The notes beneath the pieces are model-generated. The model was not told where the DNA came from, searched no databases, and was given only the letters and a program-made list of their open reading frames with translations. The translations under genes were made by a program, and so were the position numbers. 64,000 nt of DNA from Ursus arctos (lineage: Eukaryota > Chordata > Mammalia > Carnivora > Ursidae): contig NW_026622786.1 in NCBI RefSeq assembly GCF_023065955.2, forward strand, positions 42,146,938-42,210,937, read 5' to 3'. Each line of letters opens with the position of its first letter. Positions within the stretch are counted from its first letter, which is position 1. This document shows positions 36,134 through 46,770 of this stretch, piece after piece.

Positions 36134-36293
36134 GGAACAGCAGGGAGGGGCACAGACAGAAAGAGAGAGAGTCCCAAGCAGACTCCACACCAAGTGTGGA
36201 GCCCGACCCAGGGCTGGATCTGAAGACCTTGAGATTATAACCCAAGCCAAAACCAAGAGTTAGACGCCTAACCAACTATGCCATCCAGGAGCC
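36076..36293 (-). repeat. CAN-SINE with internal (GA)n
   Basis: Reverse copy whose CT-rich middle has expanded to a (GA)n run at 36100-36128. Confidence 0.9.
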
Positions 36294-36449
36294 CCACACA
36301 TTTTTATTTTTTTAAGTTCGTTCTTCCCTCCGGAACCATACCTTCAGTGTTAAGAGCAACTAAATGAGATTTGGAAAAAAACAACAGTTCCTTGAATTTG
36401 GATGCTAAAGACACAATAATAAAATAAATTCTAAAAATAGCACTATTAT

Positions 36450-36578
36450 TGGGGCACCTGGCTGGCTCAGAGAGTGGAGCATGGGAATCTTGATCTCAGG
36501 GTTGTGAATTCAAGCCCCATGTTGGGTGTAGAGATTACTTAAAAATAAAATCTTAAAAAAATTTTTAATTAAAAAGAA
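36450..36578 (+). repeat. Short-type CAN-SINE
   Basis: GGGGCACCTGGCTGGCTCAG head with AAATAGCACTATTA duplicated on both sides. Confidence 0.95.
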
Positions 36579-37589
36579 AAATAGCACTATTAAGAATATC
36601 TTCTTAATTTTCAATAATTTTATAAATTGTCATGACCTCGTTATCAAAAAAATATTAATCTTAGATCAAATGTAAAGATTAGTATTTACTGCAGCAGTAA
36701 ATGTAGGATAAGAAAATTAAGACCTCCATTAAAGAAAATAATCTATCGATAAAGGCCCAGCCACAGCTAAGTGATCATGTCTGCTTAAATTGTCAGTTCT
36801 ATATCCAAGGGCATTGAAGTTTGAGAACTACTATTAGATATAAATACAAAATTAAAACTACTCCATCAGACATATAATGTTCTTTACTAATGTAAATTCA
36901 AATACAATAAAAATCAATTCACTTTTATTAAGATCTAAGTTCTGTTTTATGCTTTATATTATTTTTACATAAAAGACCTATTGAAGTTTACAGTCATAAT
37001 CTCATGAAAAAAGAAACCTTTCCCATGACAAAAAAAGCAACTAATTTCCCAGAGAAAATGTTTATCCTAAGTAATCTAGAAAACACAGCGTTTGAAAGTC
37101 TCTAATATTACTCTTGCCTATCACTTCTTGTTTTGTTACCCCTGCACCCCACCTCTACCCCTGTCTCCCCGCCAGGAGGGAAGTCGATTGCTTCCTATAT
37201 CATTGCCTGGAACACTGGAAAGAGCATCTCAGAATCCCAAAGCTCAGATGGCTTTCTGTGGTGATAAAGTCCATTTCCTCACCTCCAGACAAATGAAAAC
37301 TAGACACATGTTCTATTCATTCAACATGAATTCAGCATCTATTTATGGCCCAGACACTGAGAATACAAAGGAAAAAAACACTACTCCTTATGCTCAGATT
37401 TTACAACCCTCCCCACTTCATAACCCGATGCTATTGTTTAATGCTCTTGTCAAGTTTCCCCCACCGCCAAATGTTCTCTGGAGACAGAATAGTTAGTCAC
37501 ACCCAAGTCTCCTGCTCCAATAACCTTATCTCCCTTTACTCAGCATAAAGAATTCAGTTGATCTGTTCATCAAACACAGTACTTACAAC

Positions 37590-37745
37590 AGCTTTATCTG
37601 GGGGGGATGGGGCGGTTTGTACAAACTTTATTGAGGTTCTAAGCTCACTAAGTGCTGGAACTATGCCTAGATCTTGCTCACCACTTTATATCTTGACTGA
37701 AACATAGTAGAGGCTTAATAGATATACTTTGAATGAATCTTTCTG
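37590..37745 (+). repeat. L2-like ancient LINE tail
   Basis: ACATAGTAGAGGCTTAATAG leading to GAATGAAT resembles the L2 3' end. A MIR-like segment follows at 37775-37885. Confidence 0.5.
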
Positions 37746-37910
37746 ATAACTAGAACACACTACATGCAAACTGTAAACTCTGAGTAAATGGGAATAACGT
37801 CTTCTTCATAAGGTTGTTGTGGATAGATAACATACATAAAGTAATATCTGACATTAAAAAATGTGAGCTATCATTTAATGTTAATTTATTTTAATTTAAA
37901 AAATTTTAGG

Positions 37911-38124
37911 GGCGCCTGGGTGGCACAGCAGTTAAGCGTCTGCCTTCGGCTCAGGGCGTGATCCCAACGTTCTGGGAGCGAGCCCCACATCAGGCTCCTC
38001 CCCTGGGAGCCTGCTTCTTCCTCTCCCACTCCCCCTGCTTGTGTTCCCTCTCTCGCTGGCTGTCTCTCTCTCTGTCAAATAAATAAATTTAAAAAAAATC
38101 TTTAAAAAATAAATAAATAAAAAA
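37911..38124 (+). repeat. CAN-SINE, young bear type
   Basis: Near-consensus head GGGGCGCCTGGGTGGCACAG with AAAATTTTA flanks. The tail is doubled (AAATAAATTTAAAAAAAATC then AAATAAATAAATAAA). Confidence 0.95.
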
Positions 38125-38700
38125 TTTTAACAGTTTGAAATAATTTTATTTTTATTTTTTTAAAGATTTTATTTGTTTATTTGAGAGAGAGAGCACAAGC
38201 AGGGGAGGAGCAGAGGGAGAGGGAAAAGCAGATTCCCCACTGAGCAGGGAGCCCAACATGGGGCTTGATCCCAGGACCCCAAGATCATGACCTAAGCCGG
38301 AAGCAGACACTTAATCGACTGAGGCACCCATGCGACCTGAAATAATTTTAGATTTACAGAAAAGTTGCAAAGATAGTAGAGTTTCTATATACCCATCACT
38401 TAGAATTTTCCTGATATTAACATCTTACATAACCTCTTCTAAAACTAAAAAATTTACATTAAAACAAAACTAAAAAACTAACATTAGTACAATATTATTA
38501 ACTAAACTATGGACTTTATTCTGATTTCACCAGTTTTTCCACTGATATTCTTTTTCTATTCCAGGACCAATTCAGGATGCCACACTGCATTTAGACAAAT
38601 TAAGAGCTTAGTTAATTCTTTGTCTTTCTCACTTAACACTTTGAGTTTGGAGAATCAACTAACCTACTTGCTTCTTCATGTTGTGGTTTCCAGCTGAAAA
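38125..38700. mobile_element. Old L1-type fragment interrupted by a SINE
   Basis: GATTTACAGAAAAGTTGCAA and TTCACCAGTTTTTCCACTGA are recognised mammalian L1-derived phrases. Confidence 0.6.
38150..38337 (-). repeat. CAN-SINE
   Basis: Reverse copy with TGAAATAATTTTA on both flanks. Confidence 0.93.
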
Positions 38701-38881
38701 ACAGAATCTGCTTGTATTAACACGATAAACGGTAATGTTCCAAAGCAATCCTTAAGAAAACTACAGAAGCAAAAGAGACTTAAGTATTTTGTTTAGAGTT
38801 TGTATTCACTAAATGAAAGAACAAATACTTGGAAAATGTATTATTCCTTAAATAAATGACACAGGGAAATATAATAGGAGT

Positions 38882-39005
38882 TAACATTTATTGGGGTGCT
38901 CACTCATCTTTATTGCATGTCAAACATGAAAAATTGGCTTCAAAGAGGTTAAGTAACCTGCCAAAGATCACACAATTCCACAGTCGTGAAACATGAATCA
39001 AGATG
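38882..39005 (-). repeat. MIR, degraded
   Basis: AGAGGTTAAGTAACCTGCC and ATCACACAATT match the antisense MIR core. Confidence 0.6.
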
Positions 39006-39298
39006 CATCATGGAAGGTGTTTAAATCCATGAATGTCTTGCATCATTTATTAAAATTATTTCAGTCACACTGATGACATCTCACTAAGCAATTAAATATA
39101 TAACTGAAAATGCATCCATCATGGCTCCTCAATTTTTGGAGGCTGAACCAATGAACAAAAAAAAATCTTACATGTCTTTTTTCATTTAAAAAAAAAAATC
39201 AATCCAATTCTAAAGTTACAGAACAAGAACTCAGAGCTTCTCCTCAGGCCTTTCTTGGTCCTTTGTGCTATTCAAACTATAAGCTGCTCTCTTAGTTC

Positions 39299-39725
39299 AG
39301 GAGTCAACAAACTTTTTCAATATAGGCCAAGTAGTAAATATTTTAGGCTTGTGGAACATATAATCTCCACTGCAACCACTTAACTGTCATTATAGTGCAA
39401 AATCAGTCACAGATGGGGGCGCCTGGGTGGCGCAGTCGTTAAGCCTCTGCCTTCGGCTCAGGACATGATCCCAGTGTTCTGGGATTGAGCCCCGCATCAG
39501 GCTCCTTCTCTGGGAGCCTGCTTCTTCCTCTCCCACTCACCCTGCCTGTGTTCCCTCTCTCGCTGGCTGTCTCTCTCTGTCAAATAAATAAATAAAATTA
39601 AAAAAAAAAAAATCAGTCACAGATAAAACATTAACAAATGAGTATGCTGTGTCCCAATAAAATTTACTTGCAAAAACAGGTGGTGGCCTTGATTTCACTC
39701 AAAGGCTATAATTTGCTGACCTATC
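39299..39725. mobile_element. Ancient hAT-type DNA transposon, split by a CAN-SINE
   Basis: AGTCAACAAACTTTTTCAAT at one end and AATTTGCTGACC at the other are imperfect inverted ends. The interior has AGTAAATATTTTAGGCTTG and CCAATAAAATTTACTTGCAA. No transposase ORF. Confidence 0.7.
39415..39610 (+). repeat. CAN-SINE inside the hAT-type element
   Basis: Near-consensus copy flanked by AAATCAGTCACAGAT on both sides, proving insertion into the older transposon. Confidence 0.97.
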
Positions 39726-40029
39726 TTAGGGCACTGATAGCATGAAATGAGTTTTGAGTACTAAGTACCACGACTGAGAGAAGAGAATGTATCCTTAAGT
39801 TTACTTGCAGTGACTCTTTATATTATTTTAAAAAATATCTCATGGAACAAGCTGTGCGATACACTTGGCCTCAGAAAATTATTCTTAGCATTGAAAAGTA
39901 AGTGGTATAGTAAAATCATATACGCAAAGGATACAAAAGTAATTCTTGAAGAAATACAAAATGTTAATAAACATTTAAAAAAATTAATAATCTGATTTCT
40001 AGGCTGTGAAAAAAGACATCATCAAATGA

Positions 40030-40640
40030 TTGAGATTGATGAAGACTGTGCATTGGTATAGCCAATCTGCAGAACAACTTAGGAATGACAAATGAAAGCC
40101 TTCAAAATGTTCATACTTAATACAAATTGCTCTTAAATCTATGAAAAGATTCTCAGCTTAACATATAAGAAAGATAGAATATTAAAATCATGATGAAATA
40201 CCATTCTCACCTATCAGACTGGCAAAAACCCCCAAATTTGGGGAGTACAAAATAATACTATTCCTACAGAAGGCAATTTAACAGAGTCTATCAAAATTCA
40301 AATACATTTACTCTCTGGCCCAGAAATCCAAAGTCTAAAAATTTATCCTGTGCCCATACCTATATCCCATGCCTACGCCTTTATGAATTGAGGTATATCA
40401 AACTTACTCACTATATCAGTATTGGTAACAGTACAAGATCAGAAAGAACACAAATGTTCATGTATATAAATATTATGTAGCTGTACAAATAAAATAAAAA
40501 GAAAAAGATCTACATATATTAATATGGAAAGATCTCCAGGAAATAATTTAAGTATAAAAAAGCAGGAACATAGGTAGTATGCTCCCTTTTATAAGAAAGA
40601 GGAAAAAATAAGTATATAACTGTTTTCTCAGATATGTGAT
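40030..40640 (+). mobile_element. Old LINE-1 3' fragment
   Basis: Sequence order from ORF2 end to 3'UTR (TACCATTCTCACCTATCAGA, TCAGTATTGGTAACAGTAC). Strongly degraded. Confidence 0.6.
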
Positions 40641-40814
40641 TAAGGAAACCCTAAAAGAATTTTTATATCCAAGTAATCCAAATGGTTATCTATAGGGAGT
40701 AGATGGGGATTGAGACAGTAAAACATTTCCATGTATATGTGTGTGTGGTTTTGATTTGTGAACCATATAAATGTATTAGCTACTCAAACAATACATTTTA
40801 AAGAATACTATTAC

Positions 40815-40905
40815 TTTAGGATCATTGTAAGGATTAAATAAATTTGTAAATGTACCTAATATAAAATGTCTAGCACAGTGCTTTACATACATTGGAACTG
40901 CTATG
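40815..40905 (+). repeat. MIR fragment
   Basis: TTGTAAGGATTAAATAAATT and GTCTAGCACAGTGCTTTACA match the MIR 3' half. Confidence 0.7.
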
Positions 40906-40924
40906 TCCTTCTGCTAGTCTTTTA

Positions 40925-41132
40925 TTTATTTATTTTTTTTTTAAAAGATTTTATTTATTTCTTCAACAGAGATAGAGACAGCCAGCGAGAGAGGGAACAC
41001 AAGCAGGGGGAGTGGGAGAGGAAGAAGCAGGCTCATAGTGGAGGAGCCTGATGTGGGGCTCGATCCCATAATACCGGGATCACGCCCTGAGCCGAAGGCA
41101 GACGCTTAACTGCTGTGCCACCCAGGCGCCCC
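40925..41132 (-). repeat. CAN-SINE, young bear type
   Basis: Reverse copy with TCTGCTAGTCTTTTA at 40910 and 41133. Confidence 0.97.
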
Positions 41133-41635
41133 TCTGCTAGTCTTTTAAATGTCATCCAAACAGTACAATAAAAGAATACCAAAGACTTAGACTCCATATT
41201 TTCATCTCTAGGAATATACTTTAATAAAAAATCTAAAAATTGGACAAAGACTTATATATAAATAATAAACTGTTGAAACAAACCAGAAACACAAAAACAG
41301 AGAAATATTCAATAAACTATACTACATCTATATTCATAAAGCATTTCTAATAACAGAATATGCTCAAAACATAGAACTTTATCATCTCAAATGGGGCAGG
41401 GGTACAGGGTAGTGGAGGGCAGAAAGATATATACAAAAATAAAAGACCTAGAGAAAGTATAGCAAATAAGCTTTTATAATGGAACGGTTGATAATTTTTA
41501 TTTTCTCTTTAATTCTTTTCCATATTTGTCAAATTTTCTTTTAAGCATATAGTCCTGAAAAAGGAAAGAAAGGAAAAGAGAGAAAATGGATTTGGGGATC
41601 AAGGAGGTATGAGTTAAAATCTCACATTATTATTT

Positions 41636-41925
41636 GCACTTTTAAGTAGGCTCCACCCCAGCTTGAACTCACAACCCTGTGATCAAGACCTGATCAAGTG
41701 CCAGATGCTTGGGTCACTGGGTAGCTCAGTCAGTTAAGCAACTGACTCTTGATTTCAGCTTAGGTCCTGATCTCAGGGTCCTGAGATCAAGCCCTACGTG
41801 GGGCTCCACGCTCAGCATGGACTCTGCTGTCCCTCTCCCTCCCTCTGCTTGCACACGCTCTCTCTCTCTTTCAAATAAATAAATAAAAGTCAGAGGCTTA
41901 ATCAGCTAAGCCACTTAGGCACCCC
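41636..41925 (-). repeat. Short-type CAN-SINE split by a second SINE
   Basis: The left part (41636-41707) and right part (41890-41925) form one reverse SINE interrupted by a forward copy. The outer duplication is ATTATTTGC(A/C)CTTTT. Confidence 0.9.
41708..41889 (+). repeat. CAN-SINE nested in a CAN-SINE
   Basis: Forward copy from GGGTCACTGGGTAGCTCAGT to AAATAAATAAATAAAAG, with GCCAGATGCTT/GTCAGAGGCTT flank duplication. Confidence 0.92.
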
Positions 41926-41954
41926 TATTATTTGCCCTTTTAGACAAATTAATG

Positions 41955-42090
41955 AAGCTCTTGAAGCCTCCAGATCTGTAAAATAGAGATGATTTCCAAT
42001 TTCCACGGTTACTTTGTGGATTAGAGACATTTTATGTATAAAGGACATAAATAATGTCTTAAACATAATGAACACTAGGTAGTAATTACT
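41955..42090 (+). repeat. MIR fragment, degraded
   Basis: GATCTGTAAAATAGAGATGA and TACTTTGTGGATTAGAGAC follow MIR order. Confidence 0.6.
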
Positions 42091-42339
42091 CTTCTCATAC
42101 ATCTTAACTGCAACATCCTTTCCTATATACATATAAAATTACACTATATTTCACCCATCTGAGATACTATTCACTTTAATATGTAAGCAAGTTTTACAAA
42201 TGTTGAAATGTCAAAAATGATCATCTTGGATTTGATAAAATTTGGTGTTAAGTGGACTAAATGCTACTTTCCATATGTACCTTTTTCTTTAGTACAATGA
42301 AGCACAAATTGCATTAGAAGCAAGTATTTTAAAAAAGGG

Positions 42340-42923
42340 ACTGTTCCCATGGAAGATATACAAATGGATAATAAGTACATGAAGAGATGCTCAACATCAC
42401 TAATCACTAGAAAAGTACAAGTCAAAACCACAATGAGATACCAACTCATACCCATTAGGGTGGCTACCATCAAAAAGCCTGAAAATAACAGATGCTGGTG
42501 AGAATGTGGAGAAACCAGAACCCTTGTCCACTGCTGGTAGGAATGAAAAGCGGTGGTGGAGCCACTATGGAAAACAATATGCCAGTTTCTCAACAAATTC
42601 AACATAGAATCACCATATGATCCAGCACTTTCACTTCTAGGGATATAGCCAAAAGAACTGAAAGCAGGGACTTGTATAGATATTCATACAGTCATGTTTA
42701 CAGCACCCTTATTCACAAGAGCCAAAAGATGGAAGTAACCCAAATGACCAGTAATGGATGAATGGATAAACCAAATGTGGTGTGTACATAAAATCAAATG
42801 TTATTCAACCTGGGAAAAGAAGGAAATTCTGACATGCTACAAAATGGATGAAACTTGAGGACATTATGCTAAGTAAAATAAGGCAGTTTCCAAAAGACAA
42901 ATATTATATAATTCCATTTATGA
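42340..42923 (+). mobile_element. LINE-1 3' fragment
   Basis: AAGAGATGCTCAACATCACT, GGATGAATGGATAAACCAAA and GAAACTTGAGGACATTATGC are L1 ORF2-end/3'UTR phrases. It abuts a truncated SINE. Confidence 0.85.
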
Positions 42924-43047
42924 GGTACCAGGCTCCCTGCTCAGTGGGGAGTCTGCTTCTCCCTCTCCCTCTAACCCTACCCCCTGCTCGTGCTCTTGTT
43001 TGCTCTCTCTTTCAAATGAATAAAAAATCTCTTAAAAAAAAAAAAAA
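42924..43047 (+). repeat. CAN-SINE, 5'-truncated
   Basis: Begins within the body (CAGGCTCCCTGCTCAGTGGG) and keeps the tail and A-run. Confidence 0.9.
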
Positions 43048-43069
43048 GAAAAAGGACTATTTTCTCTAA

Positions 43070-43180
43070 GTTAATTTTATTTATTTATTTAAGGAATCTC
43101 TATGCCCAACATGGGGCTCAAACTCACAACCCCAAGATCAAGAGTTACTTACTCTTCCAACTGAGCCAGTCAGGCACCCC
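43070..43180 (-). repeat. Short-type CAN-SINE
   Basis: Reverse copy with AGGACTATTTT on both flanks. Confidence 0.93.
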
Positions 43181-43377
43181 AGGACTATTTTTTTAAAGTA
43201 ATACAATCTTCTTTAAAAGTTCTGAATATGATAACAATAAAAAACCATGAAATAAAAACCAAGTATTAAAGTACCTTAAACATTTTGACCGAATCATTTA
43301 AAACTTCAATTGAAATTTAAATACTGTAAACAAAATACTATGCTCTGAGCACTAAACTTATTATTCAACTTCACCGT

Positions 43378-43434
43378 TCTTTCTTTTTCTTTCTTTCTTT
43401 CTTTCTTTCCTTTATTTATTTATTTTTTTTTTTT
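43378..43434. repeat. (TTTC)n/T-rich microsatellite abutting the exon 2 donor
   Basis: TTTC units, then TTTA units, then a T-run that ends two bases from the splice-donor dinucleotide (43436-43435) of MIGA1 exon 2. Confidence 0.97.
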
Positions 43435-43436
43435 AC

Positions 43437-43550
43437 CTGGGAGAGAGAATAGTACCAAGACAGAGGAAGATCAAACACTCTTAGTACTGCTGTCTTCAAG
43501 GAAAACTGTGATTCGCGTACTGTTTCTTCTGACATGACTCCTCTTCTAAT
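43437..43550 (-). CDS. MIGA1: MIGA1 exon 2, contains the start codon; mitoguardin 1 residues 1-33
   Basis: The protein is an outer-mitochondrial-membrane factor that promotes mitochondrial fusion, known from its family to act with the phospholipase PLD6. The chosen ATG is at 43535-43533 and opens MSEETVRESQFSLKTAVLR, followed by VFDLPLSWYYSLSQ, matching the conserved start of mitoguardin 1. The donor is CAG|GTAAAA at 43437/43436, and the likely acceptor AG is at 43552-43551. Coding length is 99 nt, ending in phase 0. The upstream pyrimidine tract is mediocre, so the 5' edge (reading IRRGV before the ATG) is less certain than the 3' edge. A purine microsatellite follows the donor directly on the gene strand. 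Confidence 0.92.
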
Positions 43551-46363
43551 CTTCATCGAATGAAACATATGAGCCACCAAAAGAAAGATACAAATTGAAA
43601 ATTTAACTCTATCAGTTTTTTTCTTTTTGCAGTTAATTATTCATGATATACATCCCTGAAGAAAATTATGAGCCAAATTTATCTGAGCTAAAAGTTTATT
43701 TATTAATCACCAAAGCACCCAAAAAGAAAATGAGTTAGATTTGAACTAAGAGTTCAGATAGTACATTTTCCTTAGAAAATTGCAAGTTCTAGATTCTCTC
43801 TTTTCTGGTTAAACATTTCAGCTTTTATATAGTAACTTAAAACTGATTTCTTCCCACCTATTTCCTACAGGGGAATCTGATTGGAACCAGGACTCCTGGG
43901 GCTCTAGGAAGCTCAGTTCACTGAACTTCAGAACTCAGGCACTTATTCTCCTAATAGCCCATTTTAAAGATCTTCCAAGAAATGCCACATAAATGCTATG
44001 AAATTTTAATATTGTTTTAATGCCTATTTCTATTGAAACCAAAGAAAGAGAAGTCATATGTCTACAGAGAAAGCAGCTATCTCTAAAAAAGGCCCTTAAG
44101 GGTAGCAGAACCTTCAAAGAAACATGATGGTTCAGGCTCTGGGTCTATGCTTTTCAAAGCCAGAAACTCAATTTTACCTGTGTACCCAGCTGGACATGCA
44201 CTAAACAAACTCACATAGTACTGATGTAAATTAGCTTATAAATTTATTCATTTATAATAAGGAAATACACTATCCTGTAAAAGAATACTTATATATGTCA
44301 TCAAAACATACCCTCTCTGAAATAAAAAAAAAAAAAAACTGTAAGGAGCTAAATTAAAGAAAAGTTAAAAAGGCTGCCTGGTGAGCACAAAATTAATGGA
44401 TCCTGAGGAATATTTTATCTAGGCCAACTAAAAGCCTGAGACAGGTCTCTGGTACACAAGAGAGTAGCCTTCTCCAGTAAACAGAATGTTTATGTCTACT
44501 AAGTCTAGTATTTCTTTTCCTTGAATAGGGCCACATAAACATAACTAAAGAGAAAATAAAATTAGCAATCTCTCTATAAAAGCTTATTAGCTAGCTATAA
44601 TTTTAGTCCTTTATTTCTACGTATAACTCTCCTCTTTTTGTGGACTCCAGTAGACTACTCTTTTCTGTTAATATCTTTTCTTCACACAAGTCTCAAAACC
44701 ACTGATTAAGTAGTAGTTTCCTTTCAAATCAAACACAGTAATACTTCTTAAGGTGGGTTACTGCTACTGACACTAACCTTATTCCCTACTAGGGACACTC
44801 ACAGAGTATTAACCCACACACACACATATTCTAATTACAATGTTCAGGCTCAGTATAATTCTAATCTAAGTACATCTGTTCCAACCAACAAACTATGATA
44901 TAAACATACTACTGAGAAACACAAAGGAGTCCATGAAGAAACAATTAAACAAGAAAAAATGGTCCTCTGGGGCATGAGACTAGAGGTATAAGGGAGGTTG
45001 GGCAAGGATCATTCCTTTTTCGTTATAACTCTTTTCAAATATTTAATCTTTTTAAGCACCTACATGTATTACTTTTTTAAAATGTTACACTAAAAAGAAA
45101 AAGAAAAAGCACTCTTATCCCCTCCACCCCCCAAAATTGACAACTTCTTGAGAAACGTTTTTAGTAATTACATAGATTCTGGATCATTAAGTCATCTATG
45201 CTACATTAAAAAAGAAAAAAAATACTGAGTAATTCACCCAAAATGACTTTCTACATAATAGAGGGTTCCAATTTTTTAAGCAGAGGAGAAAGAAAATAAG
45301 GCAAACATTTCAATTTAAGCTGCTGGTGTTTTCTTAAAAGAGTGCTGACAAATCTCCTTTTTTGCATTTTAACTACCTCATTCCCTTTAACTTAAAATTA
45401 CTGAGGGAATGATTTCAAACTTAATAACTGAATAATGTAAAAAAACTAATCATTTCAGTTGCTTTCATAAGTGTTAATTAAGATGAATACTAAGGCAGTT
45501 TAATTATTATTCAAATTTGTAGAGAGGAGTCTAAAACTTCACCAAAAATACTGTATTATGTAATATTACTCGCTTCTCTCCAGCTAACCACTGCGGAGCT
45601 AAAAATGTGATACAGAGTTTGTTTCTTAAACACCCTAAAATTCTATTCTACAGCTTGGACTTTATAATTTAAGCAAAAATGAGTCTGAAATACCCTAAAA
45701 AAAAATTGACGTGAAGCCTAAACTCATACAACGGAACTCTGAAAAAAACACACCAAAAATGCTTCGTTGCAATGACAGAACAACAATAATAAAAGTCTGT
45801 GCAAGAGCAAGATCTTCTGAAGTCCTCCTACCAGAATATAAATGTTGAGCAACTTTATTTACAGACGGGTCCCAACGCCACAATCCTCCCAATGCTATAT
45901 TATTCTCTGAAAGCACCTGCAAAGAAAGCGTAATCGTCCCCCATTCAAAAACCACTCTCTGCTCAAGCCACTGGTATTCAAGCAGAAACAGGGACCAACC
46001 AGCGGCACCTACCTCCAGCAAGACCCCCACCCCCGACCCCCACAGCACTCTCCTCAGCGGTCTTCCTCCTTTACCAAGGGCCCAGAAAAGGGGACTCCCG
46101 CTCGGCTCGCCCGCCCAGGCCCTCAGTCGGGCTCGGAGCAGTCGGGAGCCCACCCTGATTCAGCGCTGCCCTTGCGGCCCTGCCTCCGGCGTGGGGACTT
46201 CTCTAGCTTTCTGTTCCTTCACCCGCACTGGGAATCTCAAGGGCCAAGGCCCGGGCCCCAGCCCGCGCCCCACCACGCCCCACCACGCCCAGACCCGCAC
46301 CCTCCGCCCCCGCGGGCGTTGTGATCCCACCCGCCCCAACGCCCGCCTCCTCCACCCTAGTAC
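43551..46363 (-). other. MIGA1: MIGA1 intron 1
   Basis: Notable for having no CAN-SINE over 2.8 kb, unlike the rest of the window. It contains AT-rich sequence with short A-runs and a (CA)n at about 44815-44825. No other feature was recognised. Confidence 0.8.
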
Positions 46364-46480
46364 CTGCTGCCCCAGGCCGGGTGCGGCTGGCCCACGCCTG
46401 CTTCCCCGCCGCAGCCCGGCGCTAAGCAGCCGCTTGGCCGCGGGGGCGGAGTCCTTCCGGGGTCAGGAGTGGGAAGGTGG
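46060..46480 (-). promoter_or_regulatory. MIGA1: CpG-rich promoter region of MIGA1
   Basis: A stretch dense in CG dinucleotides stands out against the AT-rich surroundings and coincides with the 5' exon of MIGA1. On the minus strand there is an ETS-type CCGGAAG core at 46454-46460, with GC boxes near 46442-46449 and 46301-46315. No TATA box is evident. This is what a housekeeping-type CpG promoter looks like, which fits a broadly expressed mitochondrial gene. The transcription start is not determined, and the CpG ratio was judged by eye. Confidence 0.8.
46364..46480 (-). other. MIGA1: MIGA1 exon 1 (5' exon, apparently non-coding here); 5' limit uncertain
   Basis: The minus strand ends in GGGGCAGCAG followed by GTACTAG, giving a donor with GT at 46363-46362. 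A shifted frame here reads CLAPG...EAGVGQPHPAWGS, recognisably related to the N-terminal extension of the longer human MIGA1 isoform. In the frame that continues into exon 2 (ending G-L-G-Q-Q, then I-R-R-G-V-M) there is a TGA upstream and no ATG between it and the donor. The human upstream ATG position reads CCA. The exon is therefore best treated as 5'UTR, with translation starting in exon 2. The 3' edge is well supported, while the 5' edge is arbitrary. Confidence 0.6.
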
Positions 46481-46746
46481 AAAGAATGTGGCGGGGGCCT
46501 TCTAGCCTTTTTGCGTGAGGGGCTACGTGTGAAGCCGCTCCTGCCATTTTTGTTCAGGGCAGGAGATTTCTGCCTTGCCAAAGGGATCTAAGGACCACTT
46601 AAGAAGAACTGCATTTTTACAGTGCTGTCAACTGGTATCGTATTTCGTAGCCTTTTGAGGGATCTAGGACCATTCGGCGAATCTGGTGAAAACTAGGGGA
46701 ATTTACCCCAGAAAAATGCACATAGACACGCTCATACATTGTTTAA

Positions 46747-46770
46747 AAATATATATATATAGTATATACA
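46747..46770. repeat. (TA)n tract
   Basis: AATATATATATATAGTATAT just upstream of the MIGA1 promoter. Confidence 0.9.

Larger units (their letters stand above)
29532..43436 (-). other. MIGA1: MIGA1 intron 2
   Basis: A 13.9 kb intron packed with CAN-SINEs on both strands, a long rearranged L1 (31530-35615), smaller L1 pieces, an ancient DNA transposon and MIR/L2 copies. At 30590-31100 and 36580-37090 I recognise little more than ancient-repeat-like AT-rich sequence. The open frame at 37092-37496 lies in such material. Confidence 0.9.

Noticed and set aside
37092..37496. 134-codon plus-strand open frame
   Set aside because: Antisense to MIGA1, proline-rich and made of ancient-repeat-like sequence. 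No promoter or splice signals.
45695..46153. 152-codon minus-strand open frame at the MIGA1 promoter edge
   Set aside because: No recognisable protein. It lies in intron 1 just past the exon 1 donor, and the GC-rich start explains its openness.
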